Shown one piece after another: positions 32,920 to 41,708 of a DNA stretch of 42,814 nucleotides (positions are counted from its first letter, which is position 1; each line of letters begins with the position of its first letter). A program made the position numbers and the translations under genes. Origin of the DNA: Carboxylicivirga sp. (GTDB lineage Bacteria > Bacteroidota > Bacteroidia > Bacteroidales > Marinilabiliaceae). A model generated the notes under the pieces. The model worked only from the letters and a program-made list of their open reading frames with translations, did not search any database and was not told where the DNA came from. Where the stretch lies: the NCBI GenBank assembly GCA_025210475.1, contig JAOARW010000032.1, forward strand, positions 1 to 42,814, read 5' to 3'.

Positions 32920-34926
32920 ATGCCTGAATTTATTACAGAAATAGATGCTTTTCTTAAGCCTTATGCGCAAACCATTATTAGGCGCTCAGAAGCTGCCCAT
33001 CTAAAAGAGCAACAACTGAGTGAGTCATCTTTATATGATTTTGCCAATGGACACCGGTATTATGGTTGGCACCTTCAGAACGATCAATTAATTATTCGGG
33101 AGTGGGCACCTAATGCCACCCAAATGTATTTAATTGGTGAGTTTTCGGATTGGCAGGAAAGAGAGACATACCGATTTTCGGCAAAGGCCAATGGTGTATT
33201 TGAATTGGTGTTAGGCAAGGATGTGCTAAAACACAAAGATTTATATAAGCTGATGGTTCACTGGCCGGGTGGTTTCGGCGAACGCATACCTGTGTGGGCA
33301 ACCCGTGTGGTGCAAGATGAAGAAACAAAGCTTTATGCAGCACAATTGTGGCTGCCCGAAAAAGCTTATCAATGGATCAACATTGATAGGACCTCCAAAG
33401 ATGAGGTGCCACTGATTTATGAGGCACATGTTGGCATGGCTACCGAAAAGGAAGGTTTGGGAACATTTGCTGAATTCACACGCGATACCTTGCCCCGCAT
33501 AAAAGAAGCCGGTTACAATACCATACAGCTGATGGCCATTCAGGAGCATCCTTACTACGGGTCATTTGGTTATCATGTGTCCAGCCTGTTTGCGCCTTCA
33601 TCCCGATTTGGAACACCCGATGAGTTAAAGCATTTGGTTGATACGGCTCATGGCATGGGCATTTCAGTAATCATGGATTTGGTGCATTCGCATGCGGTAA
33701 AAAATGAGCTGGAGGGCATTGGCCTGTTTGATGGTTCGCCGCATCAGTTTTTTCACGATAATTATCGGCGCGAGCACAAAGCCTGGGATTCACTATGCTT
33801 TAATTACGCAAAAAATGAGGTGCTGCACCTGCTTTTATCCAATGTTAAGTATTGGCTCGATGAGTTTCATTTCGATGGTTTTCGTTTCGATGGGGTAACC
33901 AGTATGATCTACCTCGATCATGGCCTGGAGCGAAGCTTTACCGAATATCGCCAGTATTTTGACGGTGGGCAGGATGAAGATGCCCTGGCATATTTAATAC
34001 TGGCCAATAAACTAATTAAAGAATGTACACCTCATGCCATTAGTGTAGCCGAAGAAATGAGTGGTTATCCCGGATTGGCAGCACCCATAGAGCAAGGAGG
34101 CATTGGTTTTGATTACCGCCTGTCGATGGGCACACCCGATTACTGGATTAAGCTCATTAAAGACCAGAAGGACGAAGAATGGAAAGTTGGCAATATCTTT
34201 TTTGAGTTATCCAATAAGCGCCCGGAGGAAAAAACCATCAGTTATGCAGAATCGCACGATCAGGCACTGGTGGGCGATCAAACCATTATTTTCCGCCTGG
34301 TTGGAGCCGATATGTATTGGGCCATGAGTAAAAAAGATCAGAGCCTGAAAATTGATCGTGGTATGGCCATGCATAAGCTTATCCGCTTGATGACGATTTG
34401 CTGTGCCGGCAATGGCTACCTCAATTTTATGGGTAATGAATTTGGGCATCCCGAGTGGATCGACTTTCCGCGCGAAGGCAATAACTGGTCCTATCAATAT
34501 GCCCGTCGCCAATGGAGTTTAGTGGATAACCCGGAGTTGCGATACGAGCAGCTGAATGCCTTTGATAAAGCCATGATTTTGCTGCAAAAGCAACACAGCT
34601 TCCTGAATGATGAGCAGGCCGAATGCCTGGAAGCCAATGAAGGAGATCAGGTACTGGCCATCCGCCGTAAGGATTTGTTGTTTGTTTTTAACCTCAATCC
34701 TTCACAGTCCTTTACATTTTATGGTATTTCGGCACCGGCCGGCAAATATCGTATTGTATTGAACTCCGATCATTCGAATTTTGGCGGTTTTAATCGCATC
34801 GATGAAAGCATCGATTATTTTACACGACCTGAGGCACAGATGTCCAATCGTCATCGGGTTCATCTCTACCTGCCGAGTCGTACGGCAATTGTTTTAAAAC
34901 ATGCACCACCCAAAAGGATATTTTGA
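32920..34926 (+). CDS. glgB: 1,4-alpha-glucan branching enzyme, GH13_8 type
   Basis: The product is 668 residues. It transfers alpha-1,4 chain segments to 6-positions in glycogen-like glucan. An N-terminal CBM48-like domain (about 50-130; LIIREWAPNATQMYLIGEFS) precedes the (beta/alpha)8 catalytic domain. The nucleophile is D324 (FDGFRFDGVTS), the acid/base E378 (VAEEMSG), and the third acid D447 (AESHDQ). Blocks such as GYHVSSLFAPSSRFG and MDLVHSHA follow the eukaryotic-type GH13_8 branch rather than the bacterial GH13_9 type. No signal peptide; cytosolic. The next GH13 gene begins 2 bases after its stop codon, so the two form an operon. A -7-like TATCTTTA lies near 32869. Confidence 0.9.
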   Translation: MPEFITEIDAFLKPYAQTIIRRSEAAHLKEQQLSESSLYDFANGHRYYGWHLQNDQLIIREWAPNATQMYLIGEFSDWQERETYRFSAKANGVFELVLGKDVLKHKDLYKLMVHWPGGFGERIPVWATRVVQDEETKLYAAQLWLPEKAYQWINIDRTSKDEVPLIYEAHVGMATEKEGLGTFAEFTRDTLPRIKEAGYNTIQLMAIQEHPYYGSFGYHVSSLFAPSSRFGTPDELKHLVDTAHGMGISVIMDLVHSHAVKNELEGIGLFDGSPHQFFHDNYRREHKAWDSLCFNYAKNEVLHLLLSNVKYWLDEFHFDGFRFDGVTSMIYLDHGLERSFTEYRQYFDGGQDEDALAYLILANKLIKECTPHAISVAEEMSGYPGLAAPIEQGGIGFDYRLSMGTPDYWIKLIKDQKDEEWKVGNIFFELSNKRPEEKTISYAESHDQALVGDQTIIFRLVGADMYWAMSKKDQSLKIDRGMAMHKLIRLMTICCAGNGYLNFMGNEFGHPEWIDFPREGNNWSYQYARRQWSLVDNPELRYEQLNAFDKAMILLQKQHSFLNDEQAECLEANEGDQVLAIRRKDLLFVFNLNPSQSFTFYGISAPAGKYRIVLNSDHSNFGGFNRIDESIDYFTRPEAQMSNRHRVHLYLPSRTAIVLKHAPPKRIF

Positions 34927-34927
34927 T

Positions 34928-36628
34928 ATGTCGGGAAAGAAAATGGTTATTTACCAGTTGTTTCCACGTTTGTTTGGAAACAAATCAAAGCAACTGAAGC
35001 TTGATGGTAAGCGCGAGGAGAATGGATGTGGTAAGTTCAGGGATATAAATGTAAAAGCCCTGGCCGAGTTGAAACACATGGGCATAACGCACATTTGGTA
35101 CACGGGTATTATCGAACATGCCATTGTGGAAGGTTATCCCGATCATAACATAGCCAATGGCAACCCTTTGGTAATAAAAGGAAGGGCCGGATCGCCCTAT
35201 GCCATTAAGGATTATTACGATGTCAATCCCGATTTGGCAGTGGATGTATCCCAACGAATGGACGAGTTTGAAGCGCTGATTGAACGAACCCATAAAAGCG
35301 GAATGAAAGCCATTATCGATTTTGTACCCAACCATGTGGCACGTGAGTATTACTCAGATGCCAAACCCGATGAGGTAAATGATTTTGGAGCCGATGATGA
35401 GGTGAATAAAGCTTTCGATATTCATAACAACTACTACTATTTACCCCATGAATCCTTTTATTTGTCGCCCGAAATACGGAAGCGTTTTCCTGAAGAAGAT
35501 TACAGTGAAGAAGTGGCGCGGGTAACGGGCAACGATTGTTTCTCATTTATGCCGGGCATCAATGATTGGTATGAAACCGTCAAGCTTAATTATGGCATTG
35601 ACTATCAATCGGGCGGCAAGAAATGTTTTACGCCCATGCCCGATACCTGGAAAAAGATGAAGCATATTTTGCACTACTGGGCCGCTAAGGGGGTGGACGG
35701 TTTTCGTTGTGATATGGCCGAGATGGTGCCGGTGGAATTCTGGAATTGGGTGATTCCCCAATTGAAACAAACTTTTCCGTGGCTCGTGTTTATAGCCGAA
35801 GTATATAATCCTGCTTTATACAATTCCTACATTCAACATGGGCATTTTGATTATTTATACGACAAAGTTGATTTGTACGATACTCTTGTGGCTGTCATCA
35901 AAAATCAGGTACCGGCCAGCAGCATTACCGATTGCTGGCAAGGAATAAAAGGGCTTGATAAGTACATGCTTCGATTTATGGAGAACCATGATGAGCAGCG
36001 TCTGGCTTCACGTTTTATCGTGGGCAATCCTGAAAAGGGGATTCCGGCTGAGGCTGTATCGGCCTTTATGCACCAGGGGCCGTTAATGATTTATAATGGG
36101 CAGGAACTGGGTGAAAAGGGAGAAGGAGAGAGTGGTTATAGCGGAGACGACGGACGAACCACTATTTTTGATTACTGGCACATGCCCGAGCATCAGAAAT
36201 GGATGAACGAAGGTTGCTTTGATGAACTGAGACTGTCGAATGATCAAAAAAAATTGCGACAGAGCTATATGGATATTTGTCGGCTTTGCCAGCACCCGGC
36301 TATTACCGAAGGTTTGTTTTACGACCTGATGTGGCAAAATAATGCCAACAATGCCTTCCATTCTGATAAGCTTTATGCTTTTGTGCGTTATACCCAGGAT
36401 CATCGGCTTTTGATTGTTAGTAATTTCGATGAACAAAAACAACAATTTAAGGTACAGTTGCCGGCTCATGCTTTCGAAACAATGGGCATACCAAGGCCGG
36501 TAAAAATTAAGTTTAAAGCCATCGGGCACGACGATGAAACAAGCATTGGCAGCGAGGAGTTGATTGGCAGAGGCATAACTTTGGAACTGGATGCCCTTAA
36601 TTATCTCGTTTTGGAGTTTGGGTGGTAG
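34928..36628 (+). CDS. GH13 alpha-amylase-family enzyme
   Basis: The product is 566 residues counted from MSGKKMVIYQLFPRLFG; the ATG is one base after the preceding stop codon (an upstream ATG at 34901 lies inside the neighbour). The GH13 barrel has D262 (VDGFRCDMAE), E291 (FIAEVYN) and D355 (ENHDEQR) as catalytic acids, with DFVPNHV as the first conserved region. A long insert around 100-200 is charged. No signal peptide, so it would act on intracellular glucan, perhaps as a debranching or chain-trimming enzyme alongside the branching enzyme; exact specificity is open. Stop-start coupling indicates one transcript. Confidence 0.88.
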   Translation: MSGKKMVIYQLFPRLFGNKSKQLKLDGKREENGCGKFRDINVKALAELKHMGITHIWYTGIIEHAIVEGYPDHNIANGNPLVIKGRAGSPYAIKDYYDVNPDLAVDVSQRMDEFEALIERTHKSGMKAIIDFVPNHVAREYYSDAKPDEVNDFGADDEVNKAFDIHNNYYYLPHESFYLSPEIRKRFPEEDYSEEVARVTGNDCFSFMPGINDWYETVKLNYGIDYQSGGKKCFTPMPDTWKKMKHILHYWAAKGVDGFRCDMAEMVPVEFWNWVIPQLKQTFPWLVFIAEVYNPALYNSYIQHGHFDYLYDKVDLYDTLVAVIKNQVPASSITDCWQGIKGLDKYMLRFMENHDEQRLASRFIVGNPEKGIPAEAVSAFMHQGPLMIYNGQELGEKGEGESGYSGDDGRTTIFDYWHMPEHQKWMNEGCFDELRLSNDQKKLRQSYMDICRLCQHPAITEGLFYDLMWQNNANNAFHSDKLYAFVRYTQDHRLLIVSNFDEQKQQFKVQLPAHAFETMGIPRPVKIKFKAIGHDDETSIGSEELIGRGITLELDALNYLVLEFGW

Positions 36629-36657
36629 GTATTGAACTATACTAAACTAACAAATGT

Positions 36658-36761
36658 GGCACTATAATAATTAAGTCCGAAGCCTGGAGTTCAGAGTCCG
36701 AGTTTCAACACAGTGTCAATAATTAATGGACTACGGACTAAGTGCTACCGACTATTTAACG
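36658..36761 (+). repeat. Mosaic repeat, copy 2 (uninterrupted)
   Basis: This is the shorter relative of 32495-32790. It starts with GGCACTATAATAATTAAGTC, continues with CCGAAG words and TCCGAGTTTCAACACAGTG, then TAATGGACTACGGACTAAG and TGCTACCGACTATTT. It lies between two plus-strand genes. Confidence 0.65.
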
Positions 36762-36820
36762 ACATCTGCTGAATAGTTGAAATTACAACATTGAATGTAA
36801 GCTGCTGCTTAATTGTATCA

Positions 36821-36850
36821 TTTGAGCAATTACAAAAAATCTTACCTTTG
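36821..36850 (+). promoter_or_regulatory. Strong candidate promoter for the first MFS gene
   Basis: TTTG at 36821-36824 and TACCTTTG at 36843-36850 match the Bacteroidota -33/-7 consensus, separated by 18 bases. The ATG at 36857 is only 7 bases after the -7 box, so transcription would begin at or very near the start codon and the mRNA would be leaderless. Confidence 0.6.
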
Positions 36851-36856
36851 CGGGCT

Positions 36857-38146
36857 ATGAATATTTTCGATAAACTGAGTTTAAAGGAAGCCCGCACGTT
36901 TCGTTTGCATTTGTTCTATAGCAGCATTGATGGTATCGTTAGCGGTGCTCTGATTTTGAATGAGTTTATCTTTATCAAATCGCTGAAGGGATCGAATGTA
37001 CAGTTGTCCATTTTGTTTCAGTTTAGCATGGTGGTGTTTTTATTCGCCATGCTGGCCAACGAGGTGATGCGACGCTTCTCGAACCGGAAGCAGTTTTTGC
37101 GAATTACGGGTATTATCACCCGACTGCCTTTGGTTGGTTTTGCCTTTTTCCCCAATGTGACCGGTGAAGATGGTTTATCGCCCGTTTATCATCTGATATT
37201 TTTAAGTGTCTTTCTTTTATTCTATACTTCGAAAATAGCGGTGGTGCCGTCCATTAACCAGTATTTAAAAGGCAATTACCGGCACGAATTGTTCGGTAAG
37301 TTATTTGGTTACGCCACCACTATAAATAAAGTTTGTGTTCTGCTGTCCACATTTTTGGTGGGGGAGTTATTACACTGGAATCCCAATTCCTATAAATTGT
37401 TTTATCCGGTGGTGGGTACTCTTGGAGTTATTTCTGTTTACCAGCTAACCAAGATTGACTTTATCCAGAAAGCCGAAGTTATTACGAAACCCCTATGGCA
37501 TGCGGTGGGCGATTCCTTTAAACGCATTTTGCAGATATTAAGAAGCAATAAACCGTTTCGCCACTTGGAGATTGGTTTTATCCTCTATGGTTTTGCCTGG
37601 ATGAGTACCCATGCGGTGGTGACCATTTTTTATAAGGAGGCACTGGATGTTAACTATCCAACAGTGGCGTTTTACAACATTCTGTTTAATTTGGTTGCCA
37701 TCTTGTTACTGCCTCTGTTTGGTAAGCTGATTGGAAAGCGCGATCCGCGTCGTTTTGCCATTTTAACTTTTGGCTCACTGATGTTGTTTATTGCCTTTAC
37801 AGCTCTTACTGAGTTTTTCCCCTGGTATGTTGAGGTTTGGAACTACAAAATCTATTATCTGTTTATTGTGGCTTTGTTTTTTAATGGTGTCTTTACAGGC
37901 AGCATGCCTATTTTATGGGGCATTGGCAGTAGCTATTTTTGCAAGCCTCATGAGGCAGCCGATTACCAGTCTGTTCATTTGTTTCTGACCGGATTCAGAG
38001 CTTTGTTTGCACCTTTTATTGGCATTAAACTGTACGAATGGTATGGCTTTAGTTTTACCTATGCGGTTGGAATTGTGTTGCTGATCATCGCTATATTTTT
38101 AATGATTTATTCCGAGAAACGTTTCTCAAAAGTCAATAAAGAATAA
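36857..38146 (+). CDS. MFS-type membrane transporter
   Basis: The product is 429 residues from MNIFDKLSLKEARTF; the open frame starts at 36791 but this ATG follows the promoter. About 12 hydrophobic segments are visible, for example LSILFQFSMVVFLFAMLA, LIFLSVFLLFYTSKIAVV and FSFTYAVGIVLLIIAIFLMI. It has charged cytosolic loops such as RRFSNRKQ and IGKRDPRRFA. Substrate is unknown. GCGGGC overlapping the start and GCCCGC 40 bases later could form a stem covering the start codon. It is on the same strand as the glucan genes, but its own promoter points to separate transcription. Confidence 0.82.
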   Translation: MNIFDKLSLKEARTFRLHLFYSSIDGIVSGALILNEFIFIKSLKGSNVQLSILFQFSMVVFLFAMLANEVMRRFSNRKQFLRITGIITRLPLVGFAFFPNVTGEDGLSPVYHLIFLSVFLLFYTSKIAVVPSINQYLKGNYRHELFGKLFGYATTINKVCVLLSTFLVGELLHWNPNSYKLFYPVVGTLGVISVYQLTKIDFIQKAEVITKPLWHAVGDSFKRILQILRSNKPFRHLEIGFILYGFAWMSTHAVVTIFYKEALDVNYPTVAFYNILFNLVAILLLPLFGKLIGKRDPRRFAILTFGSLMLFIAFTALTEFFPWYVEVWNYKIYYLFIVALFFNGVFTGSMPILWGIGSSYFCKPHEAADYQSVHLFLTGFRALFAPFIGIKLYEWYGFSFTYAVGIVLLIIAIFLMIYSEKRFSKVNKE

Positions 38147-38201
38147 GTTCCAGTCTAAACCCAAAACTTATAACACAGAACCCAAAACACAGAATAAAAA
38201 C

Positions 38202-39377
38202 ATGTACTCCGGAAATATTACAAAGCTTTATCTGATCAAAATTGCCAAATGGTTTATGCTCACCATGCCCATTCTGATGCTTTTCTTTAAGGATTTGGGA
38301 TTTACAGTAGAAGAATCGTTTCAGTTAAAGGCCATTTATAGTATTGCCATTGTTATTTTTGAGATCCCTTCCGGTTATGCCGCGGATGTGTTGGGACGTA
38401 AACGAACATTAATCATTGGTAGTATTCTCGGAACATTGGGTTTTGCCATCTATTCTTTTACCTCGGGGTTTTATGCCTTTTTAGCGGCCGAATTAATTTT
38501 GGGAATTGGGCAGAGTTTTATCAGTGGAGCCGATTCGGCCATGTTATACGACAGTTTAAAGGCTGATGGGCGAGAGAGCGATTACATCAAATACGAAGGG
38601 CGTAACTTTTCAGTGGGTAACTTCAGTGAGGCCATTGCCGGTTTTATGGGGGGTGCCCTGGCTGAAATAAGTTTGCGTACCCCATTCTTTTTTCAAACAG
38701 GGATTGCTTTTATTGCTGTTCCGGCGGCATTTATGTTGGTAGAGCCGCAGCTTTATACCCGCACACAAAAAGCCACCTGGAAAGATATATTGAATGTGGT
38801 GAAATATGCCATGATCCAAAATAAGAGCCTGCGTTACAATATCATTTATTCATCAATAATTGGCTCAGCAACACTGACCATGGCCTGGGTGTATCCCCTT
38901 TATTTAAAAGAAATTGGTTTTCGTGAGATTCACATTGGTTCGGCCAGTACGGTTTTAAATCTGGTGGTGGGGATGACAACCTTGTTTGCCTATAAAATTG
39001 AGCAGAGGCTTCGACCCAAGTCAACCGTTTGGGGAACAACACTGGTGATTACTGGTGCTTTTATAGCAGCCGGTTTTATCCATTCCTTATTTGTACTGCC
39101 TGTTCTGGTTTTGTTTTATTTCTCCAGAGGCATTGCCACGCCTGTTTTAAAAGATTACATCAACCGCATAACATCATCGGATATCAGGGCCACAGTTTTA
39201 TCACTGCGAAGTTTAATTATCCGTGCCAACTTTTCCATTCTGGCGCCATTATTTGGTTATATGACCGACCGCTTAACACTGAGTCAGGCTTTTATCATTA
39301 TCGGCATCATCTTCACGATTCTTACCGGTTCCAGTATCTTTTTGTTTTTACGATCGCTGGAACAAAATAGGGATTAA
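38202..39377 (+). CDS. MFS-type membrane transporter
   Basis: The product is 391 residues with about 12 membrane segments. The MFS signature between helices 2 and 3 is clear: GYAADVLGRKRTL. Other elements are ISGADSAMLYDSL after helix 4 and a charged central loop QLYTRTQKATWKD. It begins 55 bases after the first MFS gene, so likely shares its transcript. The two are not close copies. Substrate is unknown; drug or metabolite efflux is a common role for this type. A small YgjV-like gene follows at 45 bases. Confidence 0.87.
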   Translation: MYSGNITKLYLIKIAKWFMLTMPILMLFFKDLGFTVEESFQLKAIYSIAIVIFEIPSGYAADVLGRKRTLIIGSILGTLGFAIYSFTSGFYAFLAAELILGIGQSFISGADSAMLYDSLKADGRESDYIKYEGRNFSVGNFSEAIAGFMGGALAEISLRTPFFFQTGIAFIAVPAAFMLVEPQLYTRTQKATWKDILNVVKYAMIQNKSLRYNIIYSSIIGSATLTMAWVYPLYLKEIGFREIHIGSASTVLNLVVGMTTLFAYKIEQRLRPKSTVWGTTLVITGAFIAAGFIHSLFVLPVLVLFYFSRGIATPVLKDYINRITSSDIRATVLSLRSLIIRANFSILAPLFGYMTDRLTLSQAFIIIGIIFTILTGSSIFLFLRSLEQNRD

Positions 39378-39421
39378 TTAATTTTTTATTATTTTCATCG
39401 CCCTTTTTAAAATCTGAATCG

Positions 39422-40060
39422 ATGAATGAAATATATTTTGAATTACCCTTAATTGAATGGATTGGCTATGCAGCCTCAACCTTGGTACTAATCTCATTGA
39501 GTTTATCATCAATAGTTAAATTGCGCATTTTTAACCTGATTGGTGCGGCTGTTTTCTCATTTTATGGTTTTTATATTGGTGCACTGCCCGTTGGCATCAT
39601 GAATTTGCTAATTTGTTTTTTCAACCTTTATTATCTCCGTGCACTTCTGTTTAAGAAAGAATTATTTGAAGGGATTTGGTTAAATGCCAAGGACGATTAC
39701 CTGCAATTGTTTTTAAGTTACTATTTAAAGGATATTCAGCGTTTCTTTCCCGAATTTGAGATTAAGCAAAAAGAGAATTGTCAGGTTTTAATGGCGGTTC
39801 GCGATATGAAAGTAGCGGGCATTATGCTTTTATCGGCACCCATCGATGGCCAGTCAAAGGTAGTTTTGGATTATGTAACACCGCAATACCGCGATTACAA
39901 AACCGGACGTTTCTTTATCCGACAGTTTAAAAATGAGTTATTGGCCAAGGGCATACAACAATTAAATGCTCAAACCAACAACACAAAACACATCAAATAT
40001 CTTGAGCGGATTGGTTTTAAAGCAGAAGGAGCCACTTACATTCTATCCTTGGAGCAATAG
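39422..40060 (+). CDS. YgjV-like membrane domain fused to a GNAT-like domain
   Basis: The product is 212 residues. The N-terminal part (about 10-85) has three membrane segments resembling the YgjV family (EWIGYAASTLVLISLSLSSI, LRIFNLIGAAVFSFYG, LPVGIMNLLICFFNLYY). The C-terminal part (about 90-212) is soluble and resembles a GNAT acetyltransferase fold: VAGIMLLSAP, VVLDYVTPQYRDYKTGRFF, and the ending QTNNTKHIKYLERIGFKAEG, where N and Y near the end are typical of the acetyl-CoA region. No known substrate. The gene is 45 bases after the second MFS gene, likely in the same transcript. Confidence 0.78.
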   Translation: MNEIYFELPLIEWIGYAASTLVLISLSLSSIVKLRIFNLIGAAVFSFYGFYIGALPVGIMNLLICFFNLYYLRALLFKKELFEGIWLNAKDDYLQLFLSYYLKDIQRFFPEFEIKQKENCQVLMAVRDMKVAGIMLLSAPIDGQSKVVLDYVTPQYRDYKTGRFFIRQFKNELLAKGIQQLNAQTNNTKHIKYLERIGFKAEGATYILSLEQ

Positions 40061-40178
40061 AGCTACAAATGTAAAATGAAGGGAAATATGTTCAGAATTT
40101 ACTCTTCTTTTTCAACCGAATATGTGCTTATTGTTTTGTTTTCTAGATTTAGCTCGTTAATAATTGACGAACTAATCC

Positions 40179-41546
40179 ATGAGTATGAAAATGACAAAAC
40201 AGGTATTATTACCATTGATTGCAATGGTTGTATTAATGGTATTAATCATCCCTTCGGCTTGTTCCGATAAAACTGAGAGTGCGCCGGGAAGTGTTATTAT
40301 TGTTGGGCAGAATATTGATTTTGGAACTGTGGCCCTCAATTCCAGTTCTCCGGCACAAGAAGTAAGGTTACTTGGGAAAGACATTACCAAAGATGTTGTA
40401 GCAAGCGTTAGTTCTCACTTCGAAATAGCTTATGATGGTAAGAATTTTAGCTCTCAAATTACTTTAACTGCAGCACAAGTAAATGAAGGAGCTAAATTAC
40501 AGGTGCGATGCACCCCAACAGAAACCGGATCGATTGATGGTACAATGACCATTACCGGCTACCTGGAAGAAGAAGTGACCAGTAGCTTTGTTGCCAATGT
40601 GGTGGAAAAACTGCATACGATTAGCACCTTTAAAAGCGAGCGTTTGGCTTTTGGCAACGGGCATTCGCAGTCTGCTGTTGAAACCTTCACTTTCCCTGAT
40701 AATCCTGAAAAAGTAGAAAACATTACCATGTTTATAAAACTGCGTTGTCCGGATGGGGGATGTAATGCCTGGGATGTTTTTGCAAATGTACGCCTTAAGC
40801 ACCCCGAAAAGGATGATTGGTTAGAGATAGGCCGCTATATCACCCCTTATGGAGTTGATAATAGCCAGGTGGTTAAGGGCTTTCCTATTGATGTAACGGA
40901 TTTTAAAGGATTGCTGACCGGAGAAGTGACGCTCAAGGCTTATATCGAAGTATGGAGCAGCGATGGCTGGTTGCTGGATGTGGATTTTGAAATTATAGAA
41001 GGAACACCGGATTACAAGTATTACCAGGTTGCTGAACTTTTGGACTATGCCAATAACAGTTTGGGAGGCGTGCCTTATGGTGAATCGCATAATTTCGATT
41101 TGGAGAAATGTGTGAGTATTCCGGTTGGAGCTGAGCAAAGCGGATTCAGAACCATTATAACAGGATGGGGACATGCCACACCAAACGACAGTGATGGTCG
41201 CCCTTGTGCTGAGTGGTGTTTCCGAACGCACCATATTCATATTGAAGATACACCAATGTTTACCCACGATCTTAAGGGCATTGGTTGTGGTAGTAATAAG
41301 GTTAGTCCCCAGGGAGGTAATTGGCAGCCCGATCGTGCCGGATGGTGTCCGGGTATGGAGGTTCCCGTTCGTCATGATGTATTTGAAACAGATATGTCGG
41401 GTGAATCATTCTGTTACAAGTATGCTTTTGCACCGTGGACAAACGACATGCAATCAACTGCACAGAATAAACATGCTTATTACGCCATCACCAGTTATGT
41501 AGTGGTTAAAAGTAACAGTCCGATTGAAGCTATTATTGTTGATTAA
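40179..41546 (+). CDS. PNGase F-like peptide-N-glycosidase lipoprotein
   Basis: The product is 455 residues. The N-terminal signal ends IIPSAC (C28), a slightly unusual lipobox with proline at -3, followed by acidic SDKTE. Residues about 38-140 look like an Ig-like/BACON-type domain. The remainder aligns with PNGase F of Elizabethkingia by recalled sequence: CPDGGCNAWDVFANVRL, IGRYITPYG, CAEWCFRTHHI and DRAGWCPGMEVPVRHDV. The acids D199, E257 and E345 correspond to D60, E118 and E206 with identical spacing (58 and 88 residues). It would cut N-glycans from glycoproteins outside the cell. It stands alone on the plus strand with a palindrome downstream. Confidence 0.92.
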   Translation: MSMKMTKQVLLPLIAMVVLMVLIIPSACSDKTESAPGSVIIVGQNIDFGTVALNSSSPAQEVRLLGKDITKDVVASVSSHFEIAYDGKNFSSQITLTAAQVNEGAKLQVRCTPTETGSIDGTMTITGYLEEEVTSSFVANVVEKLHTISTFKSERLAFGNGHSQSAVETFTFPDNPEKVENITMFIKLRCPDGGCNAWDVFANVRLKHPEKDDWLEIGRYITPYGVDNSQVVKGFPIDVTDFKGLLTGEVTLKAYIEVWSSDGWLLDVDFEIIEGTPDYKYYQVAELLDYANNSLGGVPYGESHNFDLEKCVSIPVGAEQSGFRTIITGWGHATPNDSDGRPCAEWCFRTHHIHIEDTPMFTHDLKGIGCGSNKVSPQGGNWQPDRAGWCPGMEVPVRHDVFETDMSGESFCYKYAFAPWTNDMQSTAQNKHAYYAITSYVVVKSNSPIEAIIVD

Positions 41547-41587
41547 TCGTTGAAATTCCCATAGGCTTGCCTTCGGGTCAGCTTTTT

Positions 41588-41608
41588 CTCCCCTGAACTT
41601 CAGGGGAG
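41588..41608. repeat. Perfect 10-base palindrome after the PNGase F-like gene
   Basis: CTCCCCTGAA, C, TTCAGGGGAG: perfect arms around one central base, 42 bases after the stop codon. There is no T run on the plus side; on the minus side it would face AAAAAGC. The surrounding sequence looks like an intergenic repeat rather than a simple terminator. Confidence 0.6.
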
Positions 41609-41708
41609 ATATCCGATTTACCGGGCAGTGGGGTTAATAACGAAAACTTTATGAAAGACTCATACATGCACCTTTTCAGATGCTTAAAAGCGGATGAAGA
41701 GGTGTTGT

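Noticed and set aside
32920..34926. Bacterial GH13_9-type GlgB
   Set aside because: Sequence blocks near the active site follow the GH13_8 pattern instead.
41588..41608. Simple rho-independent terminator
   Set aside because: The palindrome has no T run on the plus side and lies in sequence that looks like a repeat.
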